This document shows, piece by piece, positions 53,198-61,448 of a stretch of 64,000 bases of DNA. Positions within the stretch are counted from its first letter, which is position 1; the number at the start of each line of letters is the position of its first letter. Location: NCBI RefSeq assembly GCF_002224285.1, contig NZ_CP022436.1, forward strand, positions 1,550,001-1,614,000. The letters are read 5' to 3'. A program made the translations under genes and the position numbers. This stretch comes from Arthrobacter sp. YN. GTDB lineage: Bacteria > Actinomycetota > Actinomycetes > Actinomycetales > Micrococcaceae. The notes under the pieces are model-generated. The model worked only from the letters and a program-made list of their open reading frames with translations. It had not been told where the DNA came from and did no database searches.

Positions 53198-54607
53198 ATG
53201 TCTTCCACCGCACCATCCAAGGAAGGCGAGTCCACTAAGCCAGTGAACTCGCGGGGCAAGGTGATCTTCGCGAGCCTGATCGGCACGACGATCGAGTTCT
53301 ACGACTTCTACGCCTATGCCACCGCGTCGGTACTCGTCTTCCCGAAGCTCTTCTTCCCGGACGCCACTGACATCAATGCGCTGCTCAGTGCGTTCGCCAT
53401 TTTTGGCGTTGCCTTCTTCGCGCGGCCTATCGGTGCCGTGGTCTTCGGCCACTTTGGTGACAAGATCGGCCGCAAGGGTACCCTGGTGGCGTCGTTGCTG
53501 ACCATGGGTATTGCCACGTTCCTCATCGGTCTCCTGCCCACGGCCTCCATGCCGGGTTGGGCCATCCTTGCCCCGATCATGCTGGTCATCCTGCGGTTCT
53601 TCCAAGGCCTGGCCCTGGGCGGCGAATGGTCCGGCGCAGCATTGCTGGCCACGGAGAACGCGCCGGAGGGAAAGCGTGCCATTTACGGAACGTTCCCGCA
53701 GCTGGGCGCCCCCATCGGCTTCATCATCGCCAACGTCATCTTCATCTGGATGAACGTTTCCCTGAGTGCCGAAGAATTCCTGGCCTGGGGCTGGAGGGTC
53801 CCGTTCATCCTCAGTGCCGTCCTGGTGGTCGTGGGCCTCTATGTTCGTTTGAAGCTGGTGGAAAGTGCGTCCTTCACCAAGGTGATCCAGCAGGACAAGG
53901 TGCAGAAACTGCCCCTCGCAGCCACCCTCAAGAGCCACTGGCGCCCGGTGGTGGCCGGTACGTTCATCATGTTTGCCACTTACGTGCTCTTCTACATCAT
54001 GACCACGTTCACCCTGTCCTACGGCACCAAGCCCACCCTGGCCGGTGCGCAGGCAGCGGCTGAAAAAGCCGGCAAGCCCATGACGGCCGACCAGATTGCC
54101 GCGTTCGTCCCCGGCCTGGGAATCACCCGTTCCGACTTCCTCTGGATGCTGATCATCGGCGTCGTCTTCTTCGGCATCTTCACCGTTGTCTCCGGGCCAC
54201 TCGCTGAGAAGTGGGGCCGGCGTAAGTTCCTGCTGGGTGTCACCGCCGGCATCTTCGTGTTCGGTGCGCTCTGGTTCACCATGTTCGGTCCCGGCCAGGC
54301 AGCGGCCATGGTTGGCCTCATTGTGGGCTTCACGCTCATGGGCCTGACCTTCGGGCCCATGGCCGCCATCCTTCCTGAGCTGTTCCCGGCCAACGTCCGT
54401 TACACCGGATCCGCTGTGGCGTACAACCTGTCCTCCATGATCGGTGCAGCTCCTGCCTCATTCGTGGCCATCGCGCTCTGGTCTGCAGCGAACGGCAGCA
54501 CGTGGCTGGTGGGCGTCTACATGGCCGCCGCCGCAGTGGTGACCTTCATCGCGCTTTGGCTGACGCGCGAGACCAAGGACATGGACTACGAAAACAACGT
54601 GTCCTAA
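53198..54607 (+). CDS. MFS transporter of the metabolite:H+ symporter (MHS) family
   Basis: 469 residues from the ATG at 53198 (MSSTAPSKEGESTKP); the frame is open back to 53042 without homology. MHS hallmarks: IGTTIEFYDFYAYATASVLVF in helix 1, GHFGDKIGRKGTLVASL, ILRFFQGLALGGEWSGAALL, and WGWRVPFILSAVLVVVGLYVR, with about 12 helices. Family members carry organic acids, betaine or shikimate with protons. The loop before helix 8 is long (PTLAGAQAAAEKAGKPMTAD). The substrate cannot be assigned. Single gene with its own terminator. Confidence 0.9.
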   Translation: MSSTAPSKEGESTKPVNSRGKVIFASLIGTTIEFYDFYAYATASVLVFPKLFFPDATDINALLSAFAIFGVAFFARPIGAVVFGHFGDKIGRKGTLVASLLTMGIATFLIGLLPTASMPGWAILAPIMLVILRFFQGLALGGEWSGAALLATENAPEGKRAIYGTFPQLGAPIGFIIANVIFIWMNVSLSAEEFLAWGWRVPFILSAVLVVVGLYVRLKLVESASFTKVIQQDKVQKLPLAATLKSHWRPVVAGTFIMFATYVLFYIMTTFTLSYGTKPTLAGAQAAAEKAGKPMTADQIAAFVPGLGITRSDFLWMLIIGVVFFGIFTVVSGPLAEKWGRRKFLLGVTAGIFVFGALWFTMFGPGQAAAMVGLIVGFTLMGLTFGPMAAILPELFPANVRYTGSAVAYNLSSMIGAAPASFVAIALWSAANGSTWLVGVYMAAAAVVTFIALWLTRETKDMDYENNVS

Positions 54608-54617
54608 GCAGCCCAAT

Positions 54618-54660
54618 AACGACGGCGGCTCCGCACCATTGGTGCGGAGCCGCCGTCGTT
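54618..54660. terminator. Bidirectional terminator, MHS transporter and accA
   Basis: A perfect 20-base stem (arms 54618-54637 and 54641-54660, starting AACGACGGCGG) with a 3-base loop ATT. The outer ends read AAC and GTT, giving short A/T tails for both convergent genes. Confidence 0.9.
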
Positions 54661-54675
54661 AAGAGGTGCTTTGCG

Positions 54676-56490
54676 TTAGTCCTCGATGGTGGCGATAACT
54701 GCGCCGGCGGCAACAGTCTCGCCGGCCGTGGCAGCGAGGCCACGTACGGTACCGGCCTTGTGGGCGGTGAGGGGCTGCTCCATCTTCATGGCTTCGAGAA
54801 CCACGATCAGGTCGCCCTCAGCCACCACGTCGCCTTCAGCAGCTGCCACCTTGACGATGGTGCCCTGCATGGGTGAGGTCAGGGCGTTGCCACCTGCTGC
54901 GGCAGCCGTGGCGCCAGCTGATCGGGAACGCTTCTTGGACTTGCCGGACTTGGTGCCCGAACCGCCGGAAACTGCCGCGACACCGCCACCCAGACCGGAC
55001 GGAAGGACGACTTCAAGCCGCTTGCCGCCAACCTCGACGACGACGCGCTGGCGCTCACCGGCGTCGGGCGCCTCAGCGCCTGCTGCGTTGGCAGACCATG
55101 CCGGGATGCTGTTGACGAACTCGGTTTCGATCCAGCGTGTGTGGACCTTGAACGGGCCTTCCGCCGGGGCGAAAGCGGGATCGGTGACCACTGCGAGGTC
55201 GAAGGGGATGACGGTGGGGATGCCCTCAACCACCATCTCCTCCAACGCCCGGCGTGAACGCTGGAGCGCTTGTTCGCGGGTGGCGCCGGTGATGATCAGC
55301 TTGGAGAGCATGGAGTCGAAGTTGCCGCTGATGACGTCGCCCTGCTCAACGCCGGAATCGATCCGGACGCCGGGGCCGGTGGGGTTCTTCAGGGTGGTGA
55401 TGGTGCCGGGGGCGGGCATGAAGTTGCGGCCCGGGTCCTCGCCGGTGATGCGGAACTCGAAGGAGTGGCCGCGGACCTCGGGGTCGTCGTAGCCGAGTGC
55501 TTCGCCTCGGGCAATGCGGAACTGCTCGCGGACCAGGTCGATTCCCGTGACTTCCTCGGACACGCAGTGCTCCACCTGGAGGCGGGTGTTGACCTCGAGG
55601 AAGGAAATGGTGCCGTCCTGGCCCACCAGGAATTCACACGTTCCGGCGCCAAGGTAGTTGGCTTCCTTGAGGATGGCCTTGGAGGATTCGTAGAGTCGCT
55701 TGTTCTGCTCTTCGGTCAAGTACGGAGCGGGGGCTTCCTCGACGAGCTTCTGGTTACGGCGCTGCAGTGAGCAGTCGCGGGTGGAGACCACCACGACGTT
55801 GCCAAATGCGTCGGCCAGGCACTGGGTCTCTACGTGCCGCGGAGCATCCAGGAAGCGCTCGATGAAGCACTCGCCGCGGCCGAAAGCTGCAATGGCTTCG
55901 CGGACGGCCGATTCGTAGAGCTCGGGAATCTCGTCCATGGTGCGGGCAACCTTGATGCCGCGTCCGCCGCCGCCGAAGGCAGCCTTGATGGCAACCGGGA
56001 GGCCGAATTCTTCGGCGAACTTCAGGATTTCGTCGGCCGATTCCACCGGGTCAGCCGTGCCGGGGACCAGCGGAGCGCCCACCTTTTCGGCGATGTGACG
56101 GGCCTGGACTTTGTCGCCCAAGGCCGAGATCGCCTCGGGGGAGGGGCCGATCCACGTGATGCCGGCGTCGATGACCTTGGCAGCGAACTCGGCGTTCTCC
56201 GCCAGGAAGCCGTAGCCGGGGTGGATCGCGTCGGCGCCGGACTGCTTGGCGACGTCGATGATCTTGTCCATCACCAAGTACGACTCAGCGGCGGTGTTGC
56301 CGCCCAACGCGTAGGCTTCGTCGGCAAGGCGGACATGGAGGGCATCACGGTCAGGATCGGCGTAGACCGCTACGGAGGCAATGCCTTCGTCCCGGGCGGC
56401 TCGGATGATGCGGACCGCGATTTCGCCGCGGTTGGCAATCAAGACCTTGGTAAGAGGGCTGGAAATGGGCTGCGCCGGGTTAGCTGACAA
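54676..56490 (-). CDS. accA: Acetyl/propionyl-CoA carboxylase alpha chain (biotin carboxylase + BCCP)
   Basis: 604 residues if the TTG at 56490 is used ([21 protein letters not shown]); AGGAG stands 10 bases before it. An ATG at 56547 in the same frame lacks a site. Biotin carboxylase occupies about 1-450: [38 protein letters not shown]-grasp [13 protein letters not shown], and [18 protein letters not shown]. After an Ala/Ser/Lys-rich linker comes the biotin carrier domain with the biotinylated lysine in [11 protein letters not shown] near the end. It carboxylates biotin for the carboxyltransferase subunits of fatty-acid synthesis, which are not in this window. Confidence 0.93.
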   Translation of the reverse strand: MSANPAQPISSPLTKVLIANRGEIAVRIIRAARDEGIASVAVYADPDRDALHVRLADEAYALGGNTAAESYLVMDKIIDVAKQSGADAIHPGYGFLAENAEFAAKVIDAGITWIGPSPEAISALGDKVQARHIAEKVGAPLVPGTADPVESADEILKFAEEFGLPVAIKAAFGGGGRGIKVARTMDEIPELYESAVREAIAAFGRGECFIERFLDAPRHVETQCLADAFGNVVVVSTRDCSLQRRNQKLVEEAPAPYLTEEQNKRLYESSKAILKEANYLGAGTCEFLVGQDGTISFLEVNTRLQVEHCVSEEVTGIDLVREQFRIARGEALGYDDPEVRGHSFEFRITGEDPGRNFMPAPGTITTLKNPTGPGVRIDSGVEQGDVISGNFDSMLSKLIITGATREQALQRSRRALEEMVVEGIPTVIPFDLAVVTDPAFAPAEGPFKVHTRWIETEFVNSIPAWSANAAGAEAPDAGERQRVVVEVGGKRLEVVLPSGLGGGVAAVSGGSGTKSGKSKKRSRSAGATAAAAGGNALTSPMQGTIVKVAAAEGDVVAEGDLIVVLEAMKMEQPLTAHKAGTVRGLAATAGETVAAGAVIATIED

Positions 56491-56607
56491 GTTGTTGACT
56501 CCTTCTGTCCTTGAGGAGCCTAGCGTGATTGTGAGGGTTCCGCCCATATTGATGGGGGATTCCGTGTGTGAGGCGATGTTCCTTTGTAGGGTTGCTACAA
56601 ACGGCTT

Positions 56608-57276
56608 TTACTGCTCGTCGTTGTCCCACAGTTCGGTGATTCCCACGTTCGCGTGGACCAGCAGATCCCGAAGGGTGGAGATGGAAAGCCCGACGACGGC
56701 GTGCGGGTCGCCGTCGACCTTGCGGATGAAGGCTCCGCCCAAGCCGTCAATGGTGAAGGACCCGGCGCAGTGGAGGGGTTCGCCAGTGGCGATGTAGGCG
56801 TCGATGTCGTAGGTGCTCATCTCGGCGAAGTGGACCTCGGCGCTTGCGACGGCACCCACGGTGGCTCCTGTGCCGTCTGTGGTTTCGTCTGTTGCGTCGT
56901 CCTCCACGTCGGCAGCAGTGTCCCGGCAATCAACCAGCCAGTGACCGGTGTGCAGTACTCCCTGCGAGCCACTCATTCGCAGCATCCGTTCCCGCGCGAC
57001 TTCAGCGGTGTAGGGCTTGCCGTGGGACTCGCCGTCGAACTCGAACACCGAATCGCAGCCGATCACCAACGCGCCCTCAGCCTCGGGGAGGGCGGCGACG
57101 GCCTCAGCTTTGGCACGAGCCAGCAGCAGCGCTGTATCGTGTGCGTCCGTTACGCCGTATTTGGCCTGCACCGCGTCCTCGTCAACATCCGAAACCAGGA
57201 CGTCATGCCGGATCCCGGCATCCGTGAGCAGCTTGGTGCGGGCGGGGGACTGGGAGGCGAGAATCAATCGGGTCAC
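56608..57276 (-). CDS. maf: Maf-family nucleotide pyrophosphatase
   Basis: 222 residues from the ATG at 57276. Signature: LILASQSPARTKLLTDAGI at the N-terminus, the catalytic aspartate region LVIGCDSVFEFDGESHGKP, and GGAFIRKVDGDPHAVVGLSI at the end. Family members hydrolyse dTTP, UTP or modified nucleotides. An acidic insert with DDATDETTDGTGATVG at about 122-140 makes it a little longer than usual. It lies 117 bases downstream of the accA start on the same strand. Confidence 0.93.
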   Translation of the reverse strand: MTRLILASQSPARTKLLTDAGIRHDVLVSDVDEDAVQAKYGVTDAHDTALLLARAKAEAVAALPEAEGALVIGCDSVFEFDGESHGKPYTAEVARERMLRMSGSQGVLHTGHWLVDCRDTAADVEDDATDETTDGTGATVGAVASAEVHFAEMSTYDIDAYIATGEPLHCAGSFTIDGLGGAFIRKVDGDPHAVVGLSISTLRDLLVHANVGITELWDNDEQ

Positions 57277-57290
57277 GCCACCCAGCCTAA

Positions 57291-57386
57291 TACGAACCCT
57301 CTCTCACTTCCCGCGTGCTTAAACCGAACCGTCTCTCACCTCCCGCGTGCTTAAACCGAACCGTCTCTCACTTCCCGCGTGCTTAA
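57291..57386. repeat. Three tandem 32-base repeats
   Basis: Copies at 57291-57322, 57323-57354 and 57355-57386 follow the pattern ACCGAACCGTCTCTCACTTC, then CCGCGTGCTTAA, and differ at a few positions (the first starts TACGAACCC, the second has ACCTC). A fourth, partial copy runs into the perfect hairpin that begins at 57389. They lie between maf and the MMPL gene. Confidence 0.9.
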
Positions 57387-57388
57387 AC

Positions 57389-57431
57389 CGAACGCTCGCT
57401 CACTTGCCTCAAGCAAGTGAGCGAGCGTTCG
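57389..57431 (-). terminator. Perfect hairpin after the MMPL gene
   Basis: An 18-base stem (CGAACGCTCGCTCACTTG, 57389-57406, with its complement at 57414-57431) and a 7-base loop CCTCAAG, 28 bases past the MMPL stop. Its left arm is related to the 32-base repeats next to it. Confidence 0.8.
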
Positions 57432-57459
57432 TGAACATCGGCTGGGATGTGGAAGAGCG

Positions 57460-59985
57460 TTAGTGGACCAGTTCCTCGGCGTCGGCCTTCCTGCGGTCGC
57501 TGCGCTCCAGCTTGGCGCCTTCAACATCGACGTCGGGAAGAACACGTTCCAGCCACCTGGGCAGCCACCAGGCCTTCTCGCCCAAAAGGTACATCACAGC
57601 GGGAACGATGGTCATGCGGACCACGAAGGCATCAATCAGTACACCGAACGCCATGGCGAAGCCCAGCGGCCGGACCATCGTGAGGTGGCTGAAGATGAAG
57701 CCGGAGAACACACTGACCATGATGATCGCGGCGGCAGTGACCACGGCGGAGGCATGGCTGAAACCGGAGCGGACCGCGTGTCTGGCGGACTCGCCGTGCA
57801 TAAACGACTCCCGCATACCCGACGTGATAAACACCTGGTAGTCCATGGCGAGTCCGAACAGCACCCCGATCAGGATGATGGGCAGGAAGCTCAGGACGGC
57901 GCCCGGGTTGGCGACGTCGAAGATCCCTCCGAGCCAGCCCCACTGGTAGACGGCAACTACGGCACCGAAGGCAGCGGCCAGCGAGAGCAGGAATCCGCCC
58001 GTGGCCAGCAGCGGCACTACGATCGAGCGGAACACCAGCAGCAGCAAGAGCAAGGAAAGCCCGACGACGATCGCCAAGTACGGCGGCAACGCGGCTCCGA
58101 GCTTGTTGGAAACGTCAATGTTGCCCGCGGTTTGTCCGGTCAGGCCGATTTTTACGTCAAGGTCGTCGCTGATCACTGCACCCTTGGCGCGGAGATCAGA
58201 CACCACTTGCACGGTGCCCGCACTGGCCGGGCCTTCCTTGGGAATGACCTGGAATACTGCGGTACGGCGGTCTTCGCTCAGTGCGATTGGTACAGCCGCG
58301 ATGACGTTTTCTACACTGCGAAGTTCGTCCGCGACATCGAACTGCTTGTTCTTGGCGTCGTTTTCGCTGAGGCCTTCAGGGAATTCGCCGACGACGACGA
58401 TCGGGCCGGTGACGCCTTCGCCGAAGCTGCTGCGGGTGAGGTCATAGGCCTTGAAGGCCTGCGAATCGACCGGCTCGGATCCGCCGTCGGGAAGTGCCAA
58501 CCGAAGCTGAGAAGCCGGCAGTGCCAAAGCGCCCAACAGCACGACGCTGGCTACCAAGGCAACCCACGGATGACGCGTGACCATACCGCCCCAGCCTCCG
58601 CTGCTGCGCTTTTCGTCGCGTTCACGGTCGGCTGCTTCGTGGCCGGGCTCGGCGTTGTGCTTGGCAGCCTTGGCCCAAGCGCGCTTGGAGATGAGTCGGC
58701 GGCCGATCAGGGCCAGCACGGCGGGCGTCAGGGTCAAGGCGACGACGACGGCGACAGCAACGGTCGCTGCGGCCGCAACACCCATCACAGCGAGGAAGGG
58801 CAGCCCCGGGACCACGAGTGCTGCCAAGGCGATGATGACGGTGAGCCCGGCAAACAACACAGCGTTACCTGAAGTACCCGTAGCCAAGGCAGCGGATTCC
58901 TCCGCGTCCATGCCGGCCAGAAGCTGGGTGCGATGACGGTTGACGATAAACAGGGAGTAGTCAATACCAACCGCGAGTCCGAGCATCAGTGCAAGCATCG
59001 GGGAGATGGAGCTCATGTCGATGACGCTGGTCAGTGCGAACGTTCCGCCGACACCTACAGCTACGCCGATCAGGGCCATCAGGAGAGGAAGCCCGGCCGC
59101 GATGAGTGTTCCGAGCATCAGGATCAGGACCATGGCCGCGACTGCGACGCCCACGATTTCAGCAATACCGAAGATCTCCGAGACATCTTCGGTGATTTCC
59201 TTGCTGGCGTAGGCCGTGACGCCGGCGGAAGAAACTCCGTGGACGATCTCCTGGACTTCCTCGCGGACGGCGGGGTCAACAGCGTTAATGGAGGTCTTGA
59301 ACTGGACCTGCGCTACTGCGGCTTTGTTGTCACTGGACACAAAGCGGAGGCCTTCAGATGCTTCGAGCTGTCGCTTGCCCAGAGCCAATGTGGCGGCGCC
59401 GTCGGCAGCTTCCTTGGCTCCGGCGTCGAGCTTTTCCTTACCGGCAGCAAGTTCTGCGCGCTGCGGCGCCAACTGGGCTTCAACCTGTGCGGGTGTCAGG
59501 CCCGAAGCGGCGAGTTGCTGTTCCACCCCGGCGAGTTGGGCCTCGCCCGCTTCCAACTGCGCGCGGGAAGCATCAAGCTGGGCCTGGCCCTCGGCTGCCT
59601 TCGCCTCACCGGCAGCGATCTCAGCCGCGGAGTTATCCAGCTGCTCCTGTGTGGTGAACGGGTTCACCGTTCCCTGCACGTCAGGCATGGCCTCGAGTTT
59701 GGTCAACGCAGCGGCTACTGCGTCCTTTTTGGCTTGGTCGAATCCGCCGTCCCCGGCATCGAAGACCACGCTGGCGGAGCCTCCCGAAGAATCAGGGAGC
59801 GCTTCCTTGAGTTTGTCGGCCATCTGCTGGGTTTCGGTGCCCGGGATGGTGAAGTTGTTGGACATGGTGCCGTGGAAGGCTGCGGCCGAGCCGCCAACCG
59901 CCACCATGACGGCCAGCCAGATGGAGATGACCAGCCAGCGGCGCCGATACGAAAACTTGCCGAGACGGTAGAGGAACGAGGCCAT
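57460..59985 (-). CDS. MMPL/RND-type membrane transporter
   Basis: 841 residues from the ATG at 59985 (MASFLYRLGKFSYRRRW), one base after the TetR stop; the open frame upstream is not used. Two halves each have an N-terminal helix, an outside domain and a five-helix bundle; the signatures are LMLGLAVGIDYSLFIVNRH and ILIGVLFGLAMDYQVFITSGMRE. The first outside domain carries about 90 residues of Ala/Glu/Gln-rich helical repeats (AQLDASRAQLEAGEAQLAG), a coiled coil seen in many Gram-positive MMPL proteins. Family members export lipids or drugs. The TetR gene directly upstream probably represses it. Confidence 0.93.
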   Translation of the reverse strand: MASFLYRLGKFSYRRRWLVISIWLAVMVAVGGSAAAFHGTMSNNFTIPGTETQQMADKLKEALPDSSGGSASVVFDAGDGGFDQAKKDAVAAALTKLEAMPDVQGTVNPFTTQEQLDNSAAEIAAGEAKAAEGQAQLDASRAQLEAGEAQLAGVEQQLAASGLTPAQVEAQLAPQRAELAAGKEKLDAGAKEAADGAATLALGKRQLEASEGLRFVSSDNKAAVAQVQFKTSINAVDPAVREEVQEIVHGVSSAGVTAYASKEITEDVSEIFGIAEIVGVAVAAMVLILMLGTLIAAGLPLLMALIGVAVGVGGTFALTSVIDMSSISPMLALMLGLAVGIDYSLFIVNRHRTQLLAGMDAEESAALATGTSGNAVLFAGLTVIIALAALVVPGLPFLAVMGVAAAATVAVAVVVALTLTPAVLALIGRRLISKRAWAKAAKHNAEPGHEAADRERDEKRSSGGWGGMVTRHPWVALVASVVLLGALALPASQLRLALPDGGSEPVDSQAFKAYDLTRSSFGEGVTGPIVVVGEFPEGLSENDAKNKQFDVADELRSVENVIAAVPIALSEDRRTAVFQVIPKEGPASAGTVQVVSDLRAKGAVISDDLDVKIGLTGQTAGNIDVSNKLGAALPPYLAIVVGLSLLLLLLVFRSIVVPLLATGGFLLSLAAAFGAVVAVYQWGWLGGIFDVANPGAVLSFLPIILIGVLFGLAMDYQVFITSGMRESFMHGESARHAVRSGFSHASAVVTAAAIIMVSVFSGFIFSHLTMVRPLGFAMAFGVLIDAFVVRMTIVPAVMYLLGEKAWWLPRWLERVLPDVDVEGAKLERSDRRKADAEELVH

Positions 59986-59986
59986 G

Positions 59987-60709
59987 TCAGAACCGATCTG
60001 TGGTGGTTGGAACGGAGGGGGAAGCTGCTGAGGCTTGGACGGACGCGTCCGACGGCGGCGCGAAGCCGGCACCGAGGAGACCCATCGCATCGATGAGGTG
60101 CTGGCGAAGTACCGCGAGGGATTCCGCCGAGAGATCAGGGCCGCGATCGGCGAACCAGACGGTCATGGCGGCCTTGCCGCAGGAGATCACTGAGCCCGCC
60201 AAGGCATGGAGGTAGAGCTCACTGATGCCGGCGCCAAGTCTGCTGCGGGCGGCGTCAATGATCTGCTCGGTGCAGTGCTCCCAGGCTTCAAGCTCGGAAC
60301 GGGCCAGTTGGCGGTTGTCCTGGGTCAGGCTGAACAGTTCGGCCATGGGCGCCACGGACATGGGATCAGCCAACGCCATGAGGGCTGCCTGGGCGGATTC
60401 GAGAATTGACTCGTCCGCCGGGCGCAGCCGGAACTGCTCCAAGGCGTGGTCCATGAAGCCGTCGGCAACGGATGCCAAGGCGGCTTCGAGGCTGGGGAAG
60501 TAGTTGAAGAAGGTTCGTCGTGAGACGCCGGCGCTGGCTGCGATGTCTTCCACGGTGAAATTGCCGGACCCTTTGCTACGCAAAAGGCCCAAGGCTGCGG
60601 AAGCGATGGAACTGCGGGTGGCCGCCTTGTTGAGTTCGCGCCTAGAGGGGGCGCTGGGCTCAGAAGGAGACGATTCCGCAGCGGCTTCCTGGCTACTGGT
60701 TTGAGTCAC
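59987..60709 (-). CDS. TetR-family regulator
   Basis: 240 residues from the ATG at 60709. The helix-turn-helix is at about 50-75: FTVEDIAASAGVSRRTFFNYFPSLEAAL. The first 25 residues are Ser/Glu-rich and unordered. The C-terminal ligand domain has no recognisable specificity. It is the first gene of an operon with the MMPL transporter (1-base gap), and a palindrome sits in front of its start, so it probably represses itself and the pump. Confidence 0.92.
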   Translation of the reverse strand: MTQTSSQEAAAESSPSEPSAPSRRELNKAATRSSIASAALGLLRSKGSGNFTVEDIAASAGVSRRTFFNYFPSLEAALASVADGFMDHALEQFRLRPADESILESAQAALMALADPMSVAPMAELFSLTQDNRQLARSELEAWEHCTEQIIDAARSRLGAGISELYLHALAGSVISCGKAAMTVWFADRGPDLSAESLAVLRQHLIDAMGLLGAGFAPPSDASVQASAASPSVPTTTDRF

Positions 60710-60721
60710 ATACTTACACTA

Positions 60722-60737
60722 AGTGCAAGTTTGCACT
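60722..60737. promoter_or_regulatory. Palindromic operator of the TetR-MMPL operon
   Basis: AGTGCAA-GT-TTGCACT is a perfect inverted repeat 13 bases before the TetR ATG, with a further ACACT half-site next to it. Such a site fits autoregulation by the TetR protein. Confidence 0.72.
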
Positions 60738-60773
60738 CTGCGCAATGTGAGCGTGCCCGTGCCCCTGATACTC

Positions 60774-60840
60774 AAAGTCCCGCCCTCGTTCGCTCAGCTC
60801 GCCGCTGGGCGGCGAGGGGACGAAGGAGGGCGGGACCTTT
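60774..60840 (-). terminator. Nested hairpin after the YbjQ gene
   Basis: The left arm AAAGTCCCGCCCTCGTTCG (60774-60792) pairs with 60821-60840 with one bulge and one mismatch, and CTCGCCG (60798-60804) pairs with CGGCGAG (60810-60816). On the minus strand it follows the YbjQ stop at 60853 and ends in a short run of T. Confidence 0.7.
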
Positions 60841-60852
60841 GGGCTGATCCGA

Positions 60853-61356
60853 CTAGAACTGGTGAGGCTGGGCCGGGGGAGTCGGCGGGGTAAATTGCTG
60901 CTGCTGGGCGGGCTGCTGGGGCTGGGTGAACTGCTGCTGCTGGGCTGGCTGCTGCGGCTGTGTCGGCTGAGCGGGCTGTTGTGTGGCCGTCTTGGTCAGA
61001 TAGACCGACTGTCCCGTAGCTCCGGGTTCGCCTTCACCCAACGGCAGGACGTACACGGCGGTGCCGTACGCGCAGACTTCGGTCCAGTTGGTGCCCATTT
61101 CAGAGGTGTCGAACCGCATGGCGACGATGGCATTGGCGCCACGTTGCTGCGCTTCGTTGACCATGCGTGCCATAACTTCCTGGCGGCTTTCATAGAGTGC
61201 CTTGGTCATTTCGGGCAGTTCGCCGCCGCCGAGGGAGCGGAAACCGGCCAGCATTTGCGAGCCGATGTCCCGTGAGCGGACGGTGAGACCCATGACTTCG
61301 CCGAAGACGGCGTCGATCCGGTGGCCCGGGATTTCATTGGAAGTGACGATCAACAT
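60853..61356 (-). CDS. YbjQ family protein with Gln/Pro-rich tail
   Basis: 167 residues from the ATG at 61356. Residues 1-105 are a complete YbjQ (DUF74) unit: MLIVTSNEIPGHRIDAVFGEVMG, EMTKALYESRQEVMARMVNEAQQRGANAIVAMRFD, and GTAVYVLPL. The family forms pentameric beta/alpha rings of unknown use, sometimes called heavy-metal binding. Residues 120-167 are a Gln/Pro-rich tail in which PAQQQQFTQPQ and PAQQQQFTPP repeat. The tail is not part of the family and looks disordered. Confidence 0.85.
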   Translation of the reverse strand: MLIVTSNEIPGHRIDAVFGEVMGLTVRSRDIGSQMLAGFRSLGGGELPEMTKALYESRQEVMARMVNEAQQRGANAIVAMRFDTSEMGTNWTEVCAYGTAVYVLPLGEGEPGATGQSVYLTKTATQQPAQPTQPQQPAQQQQFTQPQQPAQQQQFTPPTPPAQPHQF

Positions 61357-61393
61357 GGTCCGAGCCTATCCAGAGTTGACCCCTTTAACGGGG

Positions 61394-61425
61394 AAATCCC
61401 CCGGGGAGAACTCCCCGGGGGATTT
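61394..61425 (-). terminator. Terminator of the dicarboxylate symporter gene
   Basis: A perfect 15-base stem (AAATCCCCCGGGGAG and its complement) around two A, 23 bases past the stop at 61449, with an A/T-rich base. A short CCGTTTC follows. Confidence 0.8.
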
Positions 61426-61448
61426 GCGCCGTTTCAAAGGGACTGAAA

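Noticed and set aside
57291..57386. Possible CRISPR array
   Set aside because: The 32-base units are directly adjoining, without spacers, and no cas gene is present.
57463..58872. A 469-codon open frame antisense to the MMPL gene
   Set aside because: It is very rich in His, Asp and Gln from reversed hydrophobic codons, with no domain.
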